Shown here one piece after another: positions 10,901-21,830 of a stretch of 64,000 nucleotides of DNA. The DNA lies in contig NC_023751.2 of assembly GCF_000499845.2 (NCBI RefSeq), positions 37,994,309-38,058,308 on the forward strand, written 5' to 3'. The position numbers and the translations under genes were made by a program. Under the pieces are notes generated by a model. The model did not search any database. It was not told where the DNA came from and worked only from the letters and a program-made list of their open reading frames with translations. The DNA comes from Phaseolus vulgaris. Its lineage: Eukaryota; Streptophyta; Magnoliopsida; Fabales; Fabaceae. Each line of letters starts with the position of its first letter. The first letter of the stretch is position 1.

Positions 10901-13459
10901 TAGCAACTGCATACCAATGGCACAACAAGGTGCATTAAGGAACTGGTTCACCAAACCATCCGCAAAAGAAATATCCGGTCTGGTTACAATGAAATAGTTC
11001 AGCTTTTGTACTATTCACCAATAGTTGCTTAGCAGATGGCAATTGCACAATTTGACTAAGTAACCTTAATTTCTAGTATGTATCTTAATTGACCCTGAAC
11101 TGCCAAAACCAACATCAAAGAGATTGTTTGGTGTCATTTAGTTATAAGTTCTTCATAACTCCAAACAAATACAAATACCACAAAATCTCTGTCAGATTAA
11201 ACATTAGAGTATTGAGATAAACATCTTAGAACAAAAAGAAAAATAAAAGCTCAAGTGAAAAATCATCAAAAAGTGATCTCACCATCCCCACACATTCTGA
11301 AATCTGAATTATAATACCCCAAGGAAACTAGAAAAGCATTCCATTTCAGTGATACCATCTTAAATGAATTCAACATGTAAAAGTTCGTTCAATGAGCAAC
11401 ACCCCAATTATAATTACAAAGCATATATAATTTATGAAAACAAAAGTAGGCTAAAACTGATACATACTAGTATACTAATTAAACTAAAATTTATTCTAAC
11501 CTAAAAATTAAGACCATAGGCTTTTAACATCTACTTTCTAAACCTGAAAAGATGTGTACAATTTTTCCAGCTGTGTTGTAAATGGCAGATAGTGGAATAT
11601 GACGGAAGACCAAAATTATACAATAGAAACACACTAGTGTGGCTATGCCACAGCAATAGCAAGCCTCCCTTCAAAAGTTGGCAAAAATTATCCATGCCAT
11701 TGTGTCATAGCACCACCATTTAACAACAATGTTTTCCCATCCATATCCTATTGCAGGTTAGGAACCCAAAAATCTATATAGCTAGATGTGACCAATCATT
11801 TACTGCAAAGACTGCATGTGCTACAATTTTGATATCCGAACAAGAATTTCAATATGAAGTACACATATGCATTGGGTATAAATGAACAACTTTATTTCAA
11901 CAATAATAAATACAAACCTTAACACTAAACCAGTAGCCAACTCTAGATGTGAGCAAAATATAGAGAAAGATGGAGAAGAAAACAGAATCTGAATTCAAAA
12001 AATGCAATACTGTAGATAATAACAAAAACAGAATCACACTAGACTAACACAAACAAAAACAAGGTGATAGCAAGCATAGATCAGCATATCTTCAATAGAA
12101 AATTTAAATCATACATGTTTGGTATCGAATTCACGCTGCCACCTTCGAGCATCCCAGAAATCCTGTCCCATTTCTCCACAGTAGTGGCCTACTTGATAAC
12201 CAGTACGCTCACGGATTACTTCAGCTTGCTGTAATTAGACAAAGAACTGAAATTATTACAGCTTACTTATACAAATAATTAGAACTACAAGAACTTCCAC
12301 GATTGTGAATGGACACCACCTGCATAGCACTACTTAAATCTCATTGTTGTCTCCAACCAAAAGCATTCAATAATAAATAATTTGTGAAAAACTATTCTAC
12401 CTGGTAAACTAGTGGAACTTTTGGAACTAAGAATACTGCAAGCATTTTCTTATTTTGCTTCTGCAAACTCTCTTGTATACTTTTAATGAGAAGAACAGCA
12501 ATTAAGGTTTTCCCTGCTCCGGTTTCAAGGAAAGCTATAGTATTTTTCCTCTTTGCCTGGTCAAGAACATCTAATTGATACTGTCTAGCTTTTTCCTCAG
12601 GAACCCTCTCCTTAGCCTCCTCAGATTTCTTATCAAGCTTTCCATTGTTCTCTTTCACATCAATAGCCATTTTTTCTTCTCGATTACGGTCAGGTTCCCA
12701 AGCGCCTGGGCGAAACACCATGTCATTGTTACCTAACTTATCCCTCTCCCAGTAACCCCTAGGTTCTTTATCTCTCCAATCTCTATCTCTAACATCCCTC
12801 CTGCCAACAGCACCATGATGCTCCCTTTTCCTTCCACCACCATCCCTATCCCTCCTATCAACCTCATCCCTATCCCATGGCCTCTTTCTGTTATTATTAA
12901 AACACCTCTCCCTCTCCTTGCCTTGATAATTACCTCTGCCATAATGAGGCCTCTCATTCTTGCAGCCACCAATCCGAGCCCTTTTGCTGCACCTTTCTTC
13001 ACTATCAACCTCATGGCCACCATTCAGAACCCCTCTTTCTTGAGAATGATTAACCAAAATTCCCCCTTCATTCCCATTAGACACCTTACTCGACCCATTA
13101 TTCCGAACAGTAGCAGAATGGTCAAAAGCAGCATCAGTGGGGGCAGGAACAGGAGCATGGTGATTTCCCCCATCCGCCAAAGTGGCATTGGAAGGAAACC
13201 AGACTTCTGCTGCTCCTTCTGCTGTGCCATTAGAGTTGGAAGCAGGCTCACCATGATTGAGAGGGAGACCAGCACCGTTTTTTATGCTGTCCAAAATCTT
13301 GTCAATGCCACCGAAGAAGTCCTGATTGGAAGGGTTGTCTGGTTGCTCTGAAACTATGGAAGAGACATCAAAATCAATGAAATCACACGATATGTCTTCA
13401 CACGCATCAAGCCAGTAAGAGGGGTCCTCCCCTGCCGGAACCCTACTCCCATCCTCCAT
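1919..13459 (-). CDS. DCL1: DICER-LIKE 1, microRNA-processing ribonuclease
   Basis: Nuclear RNase III enzyme that cuts pri-miRNAs to mature miRNAs. Twenty exons, in transcript order: 13459-12401, 12228-12115, 10290-10080, 9633-9239, 9163-8932, 8641-8469, 8376-8254, 8153-7993, 7618-7385, 7295-7145, 6859-6677, 5780-5619, 5529-5434, 5355-4697, 4327-4227, 4135-3936, 3861-2947, 2833-2669, 2556-2189, 2096-1919. They sum to 5880 nt, an open frame of 1959 codons plus stop, close to the roughly 1900 residues usual for plant DCL1. Visible domains: arginine-rich N-terminus; helicase motif GAGKT near residue 314; DECHH near 420; helicase C motif QSRGRA in exon 8; Dicer-dimerisation (DUF283) region in exons 9-10; PAZ region in exons 14-15; RNase IIIa ERAELLGDA near 1435; RNase IIIb LEFVGDA near 1659; two C-terminal dsRNA-binding domains. 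Catalytic acidic residues are present and every junction keeps phase, so it looks functional. Intron 10 has a GC donor; intron 2 is 1.8 kb. Confidence 0.97.
5520..5630 (-). promoter_or_regulatory. Split miR162 target site of DCL1
   Basis: The last 12 nt of exon 12 (CTGGATGCAGAG, complement of 5619-5630) and the first 10 nt of exon 13 (GTGTTATCGA, complement of 5520-5529) join in the mRNA into a site complementary to miR162 with one bulged base. It encodes the peptide LDAEVLS. The 89-bp intron 12 (5530-5618) separates the halves, so only spliced RNA carries the site. Known for the family: miR162 cleaves DCL1 mRNA in Arabidopsis as negative feedback. The site here is seen directly; its use in this plant is inferred. 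Confidence 0.9.
6146..6677. repeat. 85-bp direct duplication in DCL1 intron 11
   Basis: About 85 bp at 6146-6230 recurs at 6591-6676, including the shared segments ACTGGTCAACTAT and CATAACTTGCAGAAAGAACC. The second copy abuts exon 11 and contains the real 5' splice site on the - strand; the first copy repeats that sequence inside the intron. A TRIM-like element fills the space between the copies. Confidence 0.85.
6285..6575. mobile_element. TRIM-like miniature LTR element in DCL1 intron 11
   Basis: A non-coding segment with two partly similar ends (around 6285-6380 and 6505-6572, both with a TATATAA-type box followed by GTACAAA and CTTACAAA). They flank GATGGTATCAAAGTC at 6393-6407, which resembles the initiator-methionine tRNA primer-binding site of LTR elements. 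This is the layout of terminal-repeat retrotransposons in miniature. A second member lies near 44.5 kb. The borders are approximate. Confidence 0.6.
10291..12114 (-). other. DCL1 intron 2 (1.8 kb)
   Basis: The longest DCL1 intron, AT-rich, with no coding frame, RNA gene or recognisable element that I can support. Its ends are canonical: donor GTATGA after the codon CAT and acceptor CTGTAG before GTT. Confidence 0.8.
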
Positions 13460-13916
13460 AACAGGGTTTGCTAAAAAAGAAGTCTTGGTCAGAAAATAAA
13501 TAACAAGAAGAGGAATAGCAGAAAAGGAATGAATGAAAAAGAATAGTGAAAAGTGAGAAAGGCACCTAAAACCAAAAACACTGTAGGTAGTGTGATTCTA
13601 TTAGATTCCGCTGTGTATCAACGCTTATTCTCCTTCCTTTGATTTCTTGGATTCTGGCTAACATAACTAAACTGTGCTGAGTCCAAAGGCAGAGATGTGT
13701 GCTCTTTTCATCCACTCTTGATTCTGAGAGTTGTTTTCCTCTGAATTTTGCTTCTTCTTCTTCTTGCCCTGCTGCTGCTGCTTTTTTTAATTTACTCAGA
13801 AAAAGCACAGCCACAGAGACAGAAGAAACAGAGCAAAATCCCAGACAGAAGAATCGGAGAACACAAACACTCCCCACCCAAACCACACACCAGAGATAGA
13901 TGCCGCCGTGTGACAA
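13460..13916 (-). promoter_or_regulatory. DCL1 5' UTR / promoter-proximal region
   Basis: The 450 bp upstream of the DCL1 start codon are less AT-rich than the DNA beyond 13920 and contain a GCAGCAGCAG run and a GAAGAAGAAG run (minus-strand sense near 13755-13780), as is common in plant 5' leaders. A 5'-leader intron is possible (TTTTAGGTGCC near 13560) but I cannot place it. No TATA box was assigned. Confidence 0.45.
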
Positions 13917-16380
13917 CCTAGTCTAAGTCAAAAAACATACAAATTATATTAAATATTAAACTCCTTTTTTCATTAATTAAGGTTAGATATTTCTCTCACA
14001 CTCATTACCCTTATTTACTACCTATTTCTTTTATTCACAACTCAATTCAATTTAATCTCATTTTTTTAGGTTAAATAATTTAATATAATCAAATCAAATT
14101 TTTAGAATAGATAAAAGAAAAGTTTTATTCAACCTATAAACAGTAAAATATATATATATATATGATACTGTTAATAATAATATTTTTTAATTAAAAAAAA
14201 ATATTAATTTATTTGTTAATGTATCACCAATATAGACAAAGCTCTCTGCCTTGTTTATCTTGTATTTCCTCAATTTAGAATTTACATTGTCTTCTATATT
14301 CAACAAATTCTAACCAATGATTAAACTGATTTTTCATGAATATTGGTTGAGGATTTTCTGAAAAAATGATTAATTTAAATAACATAAATAGTTTAAACTT
14401 AAATAAATAAAAAAAGACCATAAACAGCTACAGATTGTTGTCTCATTAAATAAAATCAATTACATTGATCACAAGACATGTTACTTAACCCGCTTAAATT
14501 TGTTTAAAATACAAATAAATAACTAATATGAGATGAAAAAATTTGATTATAGTTCATTTTAGAAAAAAAAAAAGGTTTAATGAAAATGTATTTTTAAATG
14601 TAAAAAAATAAGTAATTGATAACGTATTTTTTTTAAATAAAAGGAATGAAATTTATTTATTATGAGAAAATGAAACAAATGAGAATTATCCTCAAAATTA
14701 GTAGTTGAGATTCTTCTTACAATATATCCTTATCTACAAAATCATATGTATTTTTGTTAATCTCCTAAATTTCATTTGGTCTTTAAAGAAGAACAAATTC
14801 TATTCTTTGTCTTTATAAAAACTAAACTCTATTTTTTTTATTTATAAAAGAGTCAAAAAATAGTTTAGTAATTAATTATCAATTACTAAAGGGATTTTTT
14901 TAAGATTGAGTAACTATATTTGTGATTCTAAACTACTTTTATAGATATGATTATATGATTCTAGTATTGTTCACTGACAGAAAAATATTTATAATCTAAA
15001 CTACTTTGATATTTCAAAAAAATAATTATCAATGTATTAAATTACTAAATGTATGTACTTTTCATCACCACGGATTGATATAACTATTAGTAATTTGTTT
15101 GGGTTTATAATATGATAATAGTGATAATAAAAGTAGGAGTAATGATAATTGGTATGATAAGCATGGAATAAGTAACAAGATAATAATAATAATATTATTA
15201 TTAGCAGTAGTATTATTTAATGGTTAAGATGAAAATAAGATGATAATTAGAAATAATACAATAGTGATAGTGATAATAGTATCAAATCTTTTATAAATAT
15301 TAAGAAAATAATGATGAATATTATAACAATCTTGATGGGATAATGATATTAGTTTCTACAGTAAATATAACAATAATATTTAAATATAAAAAATAATAAA
15401 CGATAAAAAAATAATCATAAAACAAGGAATTAAATTTTCTTTTTTGCCATTTCTATTGTGCTTAGACAGAAAATATTAATATTATAATTTTGTAATGCAT
15501 AAAGATATAAATAGTAATTGTGGTAGAATGTGGAGTTAATTTGGATATATTCTAAAAAATGAATGTGCTAGAAATGAAGAAGTATAATTCTAAAAGAATA
15601 GATAGAATAGAAATTGGTGAAGTTGAATAATTGAGTAATGTGTTTGGTTAGATGAACAAGAAATAGGAATATGAAAAAAGAAAAGAAGAAAGAGGAGGCA
15701 TATTTGGTTGACAAGTGGGTGATTTTTGCTTTCCTTTTTCATTGATTCACACAACAAATTGGAGCATCACCCATTGGTGGACTATGGAACAATCTCATTT
15801 TGTTTGGAACCTCATCCTCCAACTTGCATCATCTACTCAATGCAAATATATTCTTCTTCTTCTTCTTTTTCATCATCTTCACATCAATTCATCTCAAAAC
15901 TCCAACAAACAATCATAAAATAAAAAGGATGATTTTGTAACATTACTAAAAAAATTATTAAATTAAATAGAAACCAATTTTAGAGATAAAAAATAATCAA
16001 TTACTATATTAATTAAATTAGATACTATCTTAGATCAAATGCAGTTAGCAAGCTGCTTACAAAATATAAAATTCTCTAATTTACTCCTTTTATTTTACAT
16101 TTCAAATTATGATTAGGAATAATTAAACTCCGGCCAGTTGTAAATACTCAATCTTCTTTCTTTTTTATTAATTGATTTCTATTTTTTATCTCCTAAACAT
16201 GTGCTTCTGAATCTCTTTATTTTTATGGTTTGAGATTGAAAATGCAATTAGAAAATTGGTTTTTGAACTAAATGTTTAAAAGTATAGAATTAATTAATTT
16301 TATTATCTTAAATTATTTCTACTTAAAGCAAATTCTTTATTTAAATTAATGAAAAATATAGAATTATAATTGATATATTT
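13917..16380. other. AT-rich gene-free spacer with ATA/AAT runs
   Basis: No credible gene. Short imperfect AAT/ATT runs lie at about 15115-15300. Short frames near 15.7 kb come from TTC-rich low-complexity DNA. Confidence 0.6.
15950..16065. repeat. Fragment of fold-back element family
   Basis: The arm resembles the CACTA-ended fold-back family seen intact at 46.65 kb: it shares the words TAGAAACCAATTTTAGAGA and AATTAGATACTAT with the arms there. Only one arm is visible, so it is a truncated copy. Confidence 0.45.
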
Positions 16381-16382
16381 AC

Positions 16383-16481
16383 TATGAGATTGTTGTAGTT
16401 GCAAACTAAAGGCAAGTTTGCTTATAACATTATATGAGATTGTTGAAGTTGTAAACTAAAGCAAGTTTGCTTATAACTTTA
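16383..16481. repeat. Two-copy tandem repeat, 50-bp unit
   Basis: A unit beginning TATGAGATTGTTG and ending GCTTATAAC occurs at 16383-16432 and again at 16433-16481, with a few substitutions and a one-base length difference. It lies just upstream of the copia element. Confidence 0.85.
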
Positions 16482-16660
16482 TTTTTTTTCTTACCAACTA
16501 TTTATTTAAATTTAATGATTTCAGTGGACAATGTATTGTGTATGAATTATAATTTAATAGAAAATATGAATATGAGTCTAAGCATGTCCTCTAGAAAATG
16601 ATAAAATAACTTATACTGTATATTTATTAAGACTTTGAGTAGTTATCAAAAGTTTTTTTA
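16400..16660 (+). repeat. Left copy of repeat flanking the copia element
   Basis: Aligns in direct orientation with 21615-21830. Shared words include GTAGTTGCAAACTAAA, TTTAAATTTMATGATTTCAG and, near the end, TATCAAAAGTTT against TGTCAAAAGTTT. The copies are diverged and the element lies between them. Confidence 0.65.
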
Positions 16661-16701
16661 GTTTCAAATCTACCATTTTTCGTAACTATTGTTATTGTAT
16701 T

Positions 16702-16929
16702 TGTTAAGATTATAGACTTTAGATTTTTACAATTCAGTTTTAACAATAAATACCTATTATTATGATATTTAATTCAGTTTTAGGATTTGATTAGTCATGA
16801 GAAGTTTTGTTACTATTGTTAGTGGGTAGTTCTAATATTGTTTAGGTTATTCGGTAAAGGCTATATAATAGTCATCTATTATTCAATAAAAGTGAGCACT
16901 TTCTCTCATTACTTCTCTGTTCTTTAACA
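16702..16929 (+). repeat. 5' LTR of the copia element
   Basis: 228 bp starting TGTTAA and ending TTAACA, a short inverted repeat. It contains a TATATAA box near 16863 and AATAAA near 16884, the usual LTR promoter and polyadenylation signals. It matches the 3' LTR over about 210 bp. Confidence 0.88.
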
Positions 16930-16930
16930 T

Positions 16931-16945
16931 TTGATATCAGAGCTC
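16931..16945 (+). other. Primer-binding site of the copia element
   Basis: TTGATATCAGAGCTCC directly after the 5' LTR resembles the plant initiator tRNA-Met complement (TGGTATCAGAGC) used as primer site by copia elements. Confidence 0.75.
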
Positions 16946-16997
16946 CATTACGGGGCATGATTAAACCTAGAAAAAGCAGTCTTCTACAATAGAAAAT

Positions 16998-17785
16998 CAT
17001 GTCAGAAAGTTCATTTGTGCAGCCAAGAGTTCCGAAATTTGATGGGCAATGCTCATGGAAAATTTTCTGCGCTCTAAAGAGTACTGGGGCATGGTTGAAA
17101 ATGAGGTTCCTGCAGCAACAGAAGGTATTGGCCTCACAGATGCCTAGAGAAAACACATTGACGATCAGAACTTGAAAGATTTGAAAGCAAAGAACTATCT
17201 ATTTCAAGCATTAGATTGTTCTATCTTGGAGACGATCATTCATAAGGATACATCAAAGAACATATGAGATTCTTTGAAGTAAAAATATCTAGATTCATCA
17301 TAGGTTAAGCGTGCACACTTACAAGCCCTTCGAAATGAGTTTGAAATTCTTCACATGAAGGAAGGCGAATCTGTGAATGAGTATTTTGCTCGGACCCTTA
17401 CCATATCCAACAAGATGAAAGTAAATGGTGAGAACAAGGGAGATGTTGTTATAGTTGAAAATACTTTAAGATCCTTGACTCCCAAATTTGATTATGTTGT
17501 GTATTCCATTGAGGAGTTTAAGGATACTGACACCTTGACCATTGACGAGTTGTAAAGTAGCCTGCTCGTGCATGAACAACGCATGAGTTATCATGTAGAA
17601 GAATAACACGCTTTGAAGATTACTTACACAACACAATCTGGAGGAAGGGGTTGAGGTCGTGGTAGAGGAAGAGGACGAGGACAAGGTAGACAAATCTTCG
17701 ACAAGGCCACAGTAGAGTGTTATCATTGTCACAAGTTAGGCCATTTTCAATGGGAATGTCCAAGCAAGGAAGAGGCCAACTATGC
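16998..17785 (+). pseudogene. Copia gag remnant with zinc knuckle
   Basis: Begins with an ATG at 16998 and a short gag-like start, then changes frame around 17055. A middle segment (17355-17555) is UBN2/gag-like. A Gly-Arg-rich stretch at about 17640-17690 precedes a CCHC knuckle at 17709-17755 (C-x2-C-x4-H-x4-C, read CYHCHKLGHFQWEC). In-frame stops, for example near 17553 and 17605, show it is not translatable as one protein. Confidence 0.8.
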
Positions 17786-17801
17786 AGAAACTGAAGAAGC
17801 A

Positions 17802-20800
17802 ATGTTACTGATGGCTTACATGGATATGAATAAAGCCCATACAACAGATGTATGGTTTCTTGACTCAGGGTGCAGTAATCATATGTGTGGGAAGAAGGAA
17901 TATTTCTCAAATTTTAATGAAAAATTTAGAGAATCAGTGAAGCTAGGTAACAACACAAGCATGGTCGTATCAGGTAAGGGTAATATACGGCTGCAAGTGA
18001 ATGGAATAGCACAGATAATTACAGGGGTATTCTATGTTCCAGAATTGAAGAACAATTTGTTGAGTATTGGGCAATTACAAGAAAAAGGGCTTACGAATTT
18101 GTTTCAAAACGGAAAATGTAAGGTGTTTCACCGTGAGAGAGACTTAATCATGGAGACCAAGATGACTTGAAATTGAATGTTTATACTCCATGTTATATCA
18201 CAACATATAGCATCTACTTGTTTCAATACAATTACAGAAGATATGTGGCAACTTAGGCACTGTAGATATGGCCACTTGATAGCTTTAAAGGCTTGAAGAC
18301 TCTACAACAAAAGAAGATGGTGAATGAATTACCACAACTTAAGTCTCCCTTAAGACTTTGTAAATATTTCTTGGTGGGTAAGCAACAACGACACACATTT
18401 CCAAGGAAGAGCACCTGGCGAGCTTCACAACTTCTCTAATTGGTGCATGCTGACATTTGTGGACCGATCACACCCATTTCTAATAGTAAGAAACGGTATT
18501 TGATTACTTTCATTGATGATTTTAGTAGAAAAACATGGGTCTATTTTTTAATAGAGAAATCAGAAGCCTTTGCTGTGTTTTAGAAATTTTAAGGCTCATG
18601 TTGAGAAGAAAACAAACTCATTTATTATAGCCTTACGTACTGATCGAGGTGGAGAGTTTACATCACAAGAATTCAATAATTTTTATGAAGTAAATGGTAT
18701 TCGCAGACAATTGACAGCTGCATACACACCACAACAGAACGGAGTTGCGGAACGAAAGAATAAAACTATTATGAATATGGTTCGTAATATGATTTATGCA
18801 AATAAACTTCCACAAAGAGTTTTTGGCCTGAAGCATTCAACTGGATCGTGCATGTATTGAATCGCAACCCAACATTGGCTGTCAAAAATAAAACTCCAGA
18901 AGAAGCTTGGAGTGGAGTCAAGCCTTCAGTCGAGCAATTTAGAGTTTTTGGTTGTATTGCTCATGTTCATGTGCCTGACAGCAATAAAACCAAGTTGGAT
19001 GATAAGAGCTTAAGTTGTGTTTTATTGGGAGTAAGTGAAGAATCAAAGGCTTATCGACTTTATGATCCAACTTCTAAAAAGATCATAATAATTCGGGATA
19101 TTATATTCGAAGAAGACATGAATTGGGATTAAGATAAGATCTATAAAAGATCCATTATGTGCGAATTGGAATGGGGTGATAGTGAGGAGGATACAATTGT
19201 GTTTGACGAAAATGAATAGGGGAGTGAATATGATGAATCTGATCTCGAAGCTGATATAGAAGGGGAGAATTTTTCCTCTGAATCTTTGGCGGACATGAGC
19301 TCTCCTAGCTCAACTGAAGAAAGGAATAGAAGACCACTGGTCTGGATGAGAGACTATACAACAGGGGAAGGGGAAGGTCTTTCTAAAAAAGATAATGAAG
19401 CTCATTTAGCTGTACATGCAACTACTGATCCTATTCACTATGAAGATGCCTTGAAAAGTGAAAAATGGAGGCACGCCATGGATCTGGAAATAGAAGCAAT
19501 AAACAAAAATGGCACATGGGAATTGACGGAATTACCCGAGGGGGGAAAGAAGGTTGGAGTAAAATGGATCTATAAGACTAAATTCAATGAAAATGGAGAT
19601 GTCGACAAATACAAGGCTAGGCTTGTAGCAAAGAGGTATACTCAACCACATGGGTAGACTATACTGAAGTATTTGCACTTGTGGCACATGGAGACAATTC
19701 ATTTGGTAGTAACACTTGCAGCTCAAAGAGGATGGTCCATCCACCAGTTAGACGTAAAATCTGCGTTTTTACATGGAGAGTTAAATGAAGAGGTTTTTGT
19801 GGAGCAACCCTGCGATTATGAGCAAAAGGGACATGAACATAAGGTTTACAAATTCAAAAAGACACTTTACAAACTTAAGCTAGCCCCACGTGCTTGGTAT
19901 AGCTGTATAGAAGCATATTTCATGAAGGAAGGTTTTGAGAAGTGTGAGTATGAGCATACATTGTTCATCTAGACAAGAAAAGAAGGCAAATTGTTAATTG
20001 TAAGTCTTTATGTTGATGATCTTATTTTTAATGGAAATGATGAGTTGATGTTTACATAGTTTAAAGCTTCCATGAAGCATGAGTTTGATATGGCAGATCT
20101 TGGTAAGATGAGGTATTTCCCTTGGTCTTGAAGTCCTACAAAGATTTGATGGTGCTTTTATCAGTCAGAAAAAGTATGCATTGGAGGTGCTAAAACGGTT
20201 TGGAATGGACAACAGTAACTTTGTTCATAATCCTATTGTTCTTGGCTATAAACTCATGAAAGACGAAGATGGAGTAAAGGTGGACAAGACTTACTATAAA
20301 CAGGTTGTGGGTAGTCTCATGTACCTCACAACAACTCGACCATACATGATGTTTGTGGTAAGTCTTATTAGTAGGTATATATGGAGAATCATACTGAACT
20401 TCATTTACAAGCAGCAGAAAAGGGTCTTGAGATATTTGAAGGGAACAATTGGGTTGGGTATTTTTTATAGGAAGGGAGGAGATGATAAATTTGTTGCTTA
20501 CACTGACAGTGATTATGCTAGAGATTTGGATGAGAGGGAAGAACACATAATTTTTATTGAGTTTAGGTTATGTGTTCTTATTAAGTTCAGGAGCAGTTTC
20601 ATGGTCATAAAAAAAAACAACCAATAGTAAGTTTATCTTCCACCGAGGCATAATTTATTGTTGCGCTTTATGTGCATGTCAGGCATTATGGTTAAAAGAA
20701 GTGTTGGAAAAGCTGGGTCAGAATCAAGCCAATCCAACTATTATTTACTGTGATAGCAGTTCTGCAATCAAACTCTCAAAGAACCCAATTATGCATGGTC

Positions 20801-20985
20801 GTAGTAAGCACATAGATGTGCGGTTTCATTTCCTTCGAGAGCTCACAAAGGCAGGTTTTGTGGAATTGGTACATTGTGGCACAAAGGAACAATTGGTTGA
20901 TGTGATGACTAAACTGTTGAAATTGGATGTTTTCTTGAAGCTAAGAGGACTATTAAGAGTTTGTTATGAGAAAGAGATAAACTGA
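17802..20985 (+). pseudogene. Copia pol remnant (protease, integrase, RT, RNase H)
   Basis: Fragments in several frames. The protease has the motif VWFLDSGCSNHMCG near 17850. The integrase core has LRTDRGGEF near 18640 and the downstream TPQQNGVAERKN, preceded by a degraded GAG-pre-integrase region at 18240-18450. The reverse transcriptase starts near 19440 (WELTELPEGGKKVGVKWIYK) and has YVDD near 20013. RNase H has AYTDSDYA near 20500 and SKHIDVRFHFLRE near 20800. Stops at about 18168, 19130, 19655 and 19970 plus frame shifts make it inactive. Confidence 0.88.
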
Positions 20986-21000
20986 ATACTAACATTCAAT

Positions 21001-21012
21001 TTAAGGGAGGAA
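21001..21012 (+). other. Polypurine tract of the copia element
   Basis: AAGGGAGGAA at about 21003-21012, immediately before the 3' LTR, is the expected plus-strand priming site. Confidence 0.7.
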
Positions 21013-21013
21013 T

Positions 21014-21221
21014 TGTTAAGATTATAGACGTTAGGTTTTTACCGTTCAGTCAACAATAAATACCTAGTATTATGGGTTTTAATTCAGTTTTAGGATTTGA
21101 TTGGTCATGAGCAGTTTTGTTATTGTTACTAGTGGGTAGTTATAATATTGTTTAGGTTATTCTGGAAAGGCTATATAATAGCCATCTATTATTCAATAAA
21201 AGTGAGCGCTTCCTCTCATTA
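21014..21221 (+). repeat. 3' LTR, truncated at its end
   Basis: Starts TGTTAAGATT like the 5' LTR and matches it through CTCTCATTA with scattered substitutions. The last 18 bases of the 5' LTR (16912-16929) have no counterpart; unrelated sequence follows. Confidence 0.85.
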
Positions 21222-21614
21222 TATCCACTATTAAAAAAAGGCTTATCTTTTTTTAAAATTGTTAATTTGTTTGTTATAGATTGGTGTGATTGTGTTTATA
21301 TGATGTAAGGTTAAGTTGAGGAACTCAAATACAAGTCAAAAATTGAAAAATAAGTAAGGAAAAATAACAACAAACATGAAAACTAAAATATATAGCTAAG
21401 CAAAATAAGCATTGACCTCGAAGTAAGCATCAATGTTATGTCCATTTTAATGGCAATTATAATCGGGGATGGCGAAATAAAGTCAACAAGAATTATATGT
21501 ATTTTCTTAAGAATAACATTATGCTTAAGAGTAAGTAAACTCCATTTTTTTTTTGAGTAGAATGATGACAAGAGAGAAAACAAAGATGTTTTTTATTCAT
21601 TATGATTTACTATG

Positions 21615-21830
21615 ATATTTGTGTAGTTGCAAACTAAACCCAACATACTCTATTTGGTTATAACTTTATTTGTTGCTCACCATTTAAATTTCATGATTTC
21701 AGTGAAACATTATCATGAATTAATGATAAATATGACTTATCCTAGATATTGAAGCAACTCCTTTGAAAATGTTAAAATAATTATACTATCTACTTGTTAA
21801 AACTTGTTGTACTTGTCAAAAGTTTCAAAA
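21615..21830 (+). repeat. Right copy of repeat flanking the copia element
   Basis: Direct-orientation partner of 16400-16660, with shared words GTAGTTGCAAACTAAA, ATGATTTCAGTG and TCAAAAGTTT in the same order. It lies about 390 bp beyond the 3' LTR. Confidence 0.65.

Larger units (their letters stand above)
16702..21221 (+). mobile_element. Decayed Ty1-copia LTR retrotransposon
   Basis: A 4.5-kb element on the + strand with LTRs at both ends, a primer-binding site, gag-pol remnants in the copia order gag, protease, integrase, reverse transcriptase, RNase H, and a polypurine tract. Integrase before reverse transcriptase assigns it to Ty1-copia rather than Ty3-gypsy. The reading frame is broken by many stops and frame changes, so it cannot be autonomous. 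The 3' LTR lacks the last bases of the 5' LTR and no target-site duplication was found. Confidence 0.92.

Noticed and set aside
12815..13351. 178-codon frame on + over DCL1 exon 1
   Set aside because: It is the antisense shadow of the arginine-rich DCL1 N-terminus, which is firmly supported on -.
15715..15920. Overlapping 65-67 codon frames
   Set aside because: Built largely from TTC/CAT-rich low-complexity sequence, in two frames at once, with no recognisable domain or splice context.
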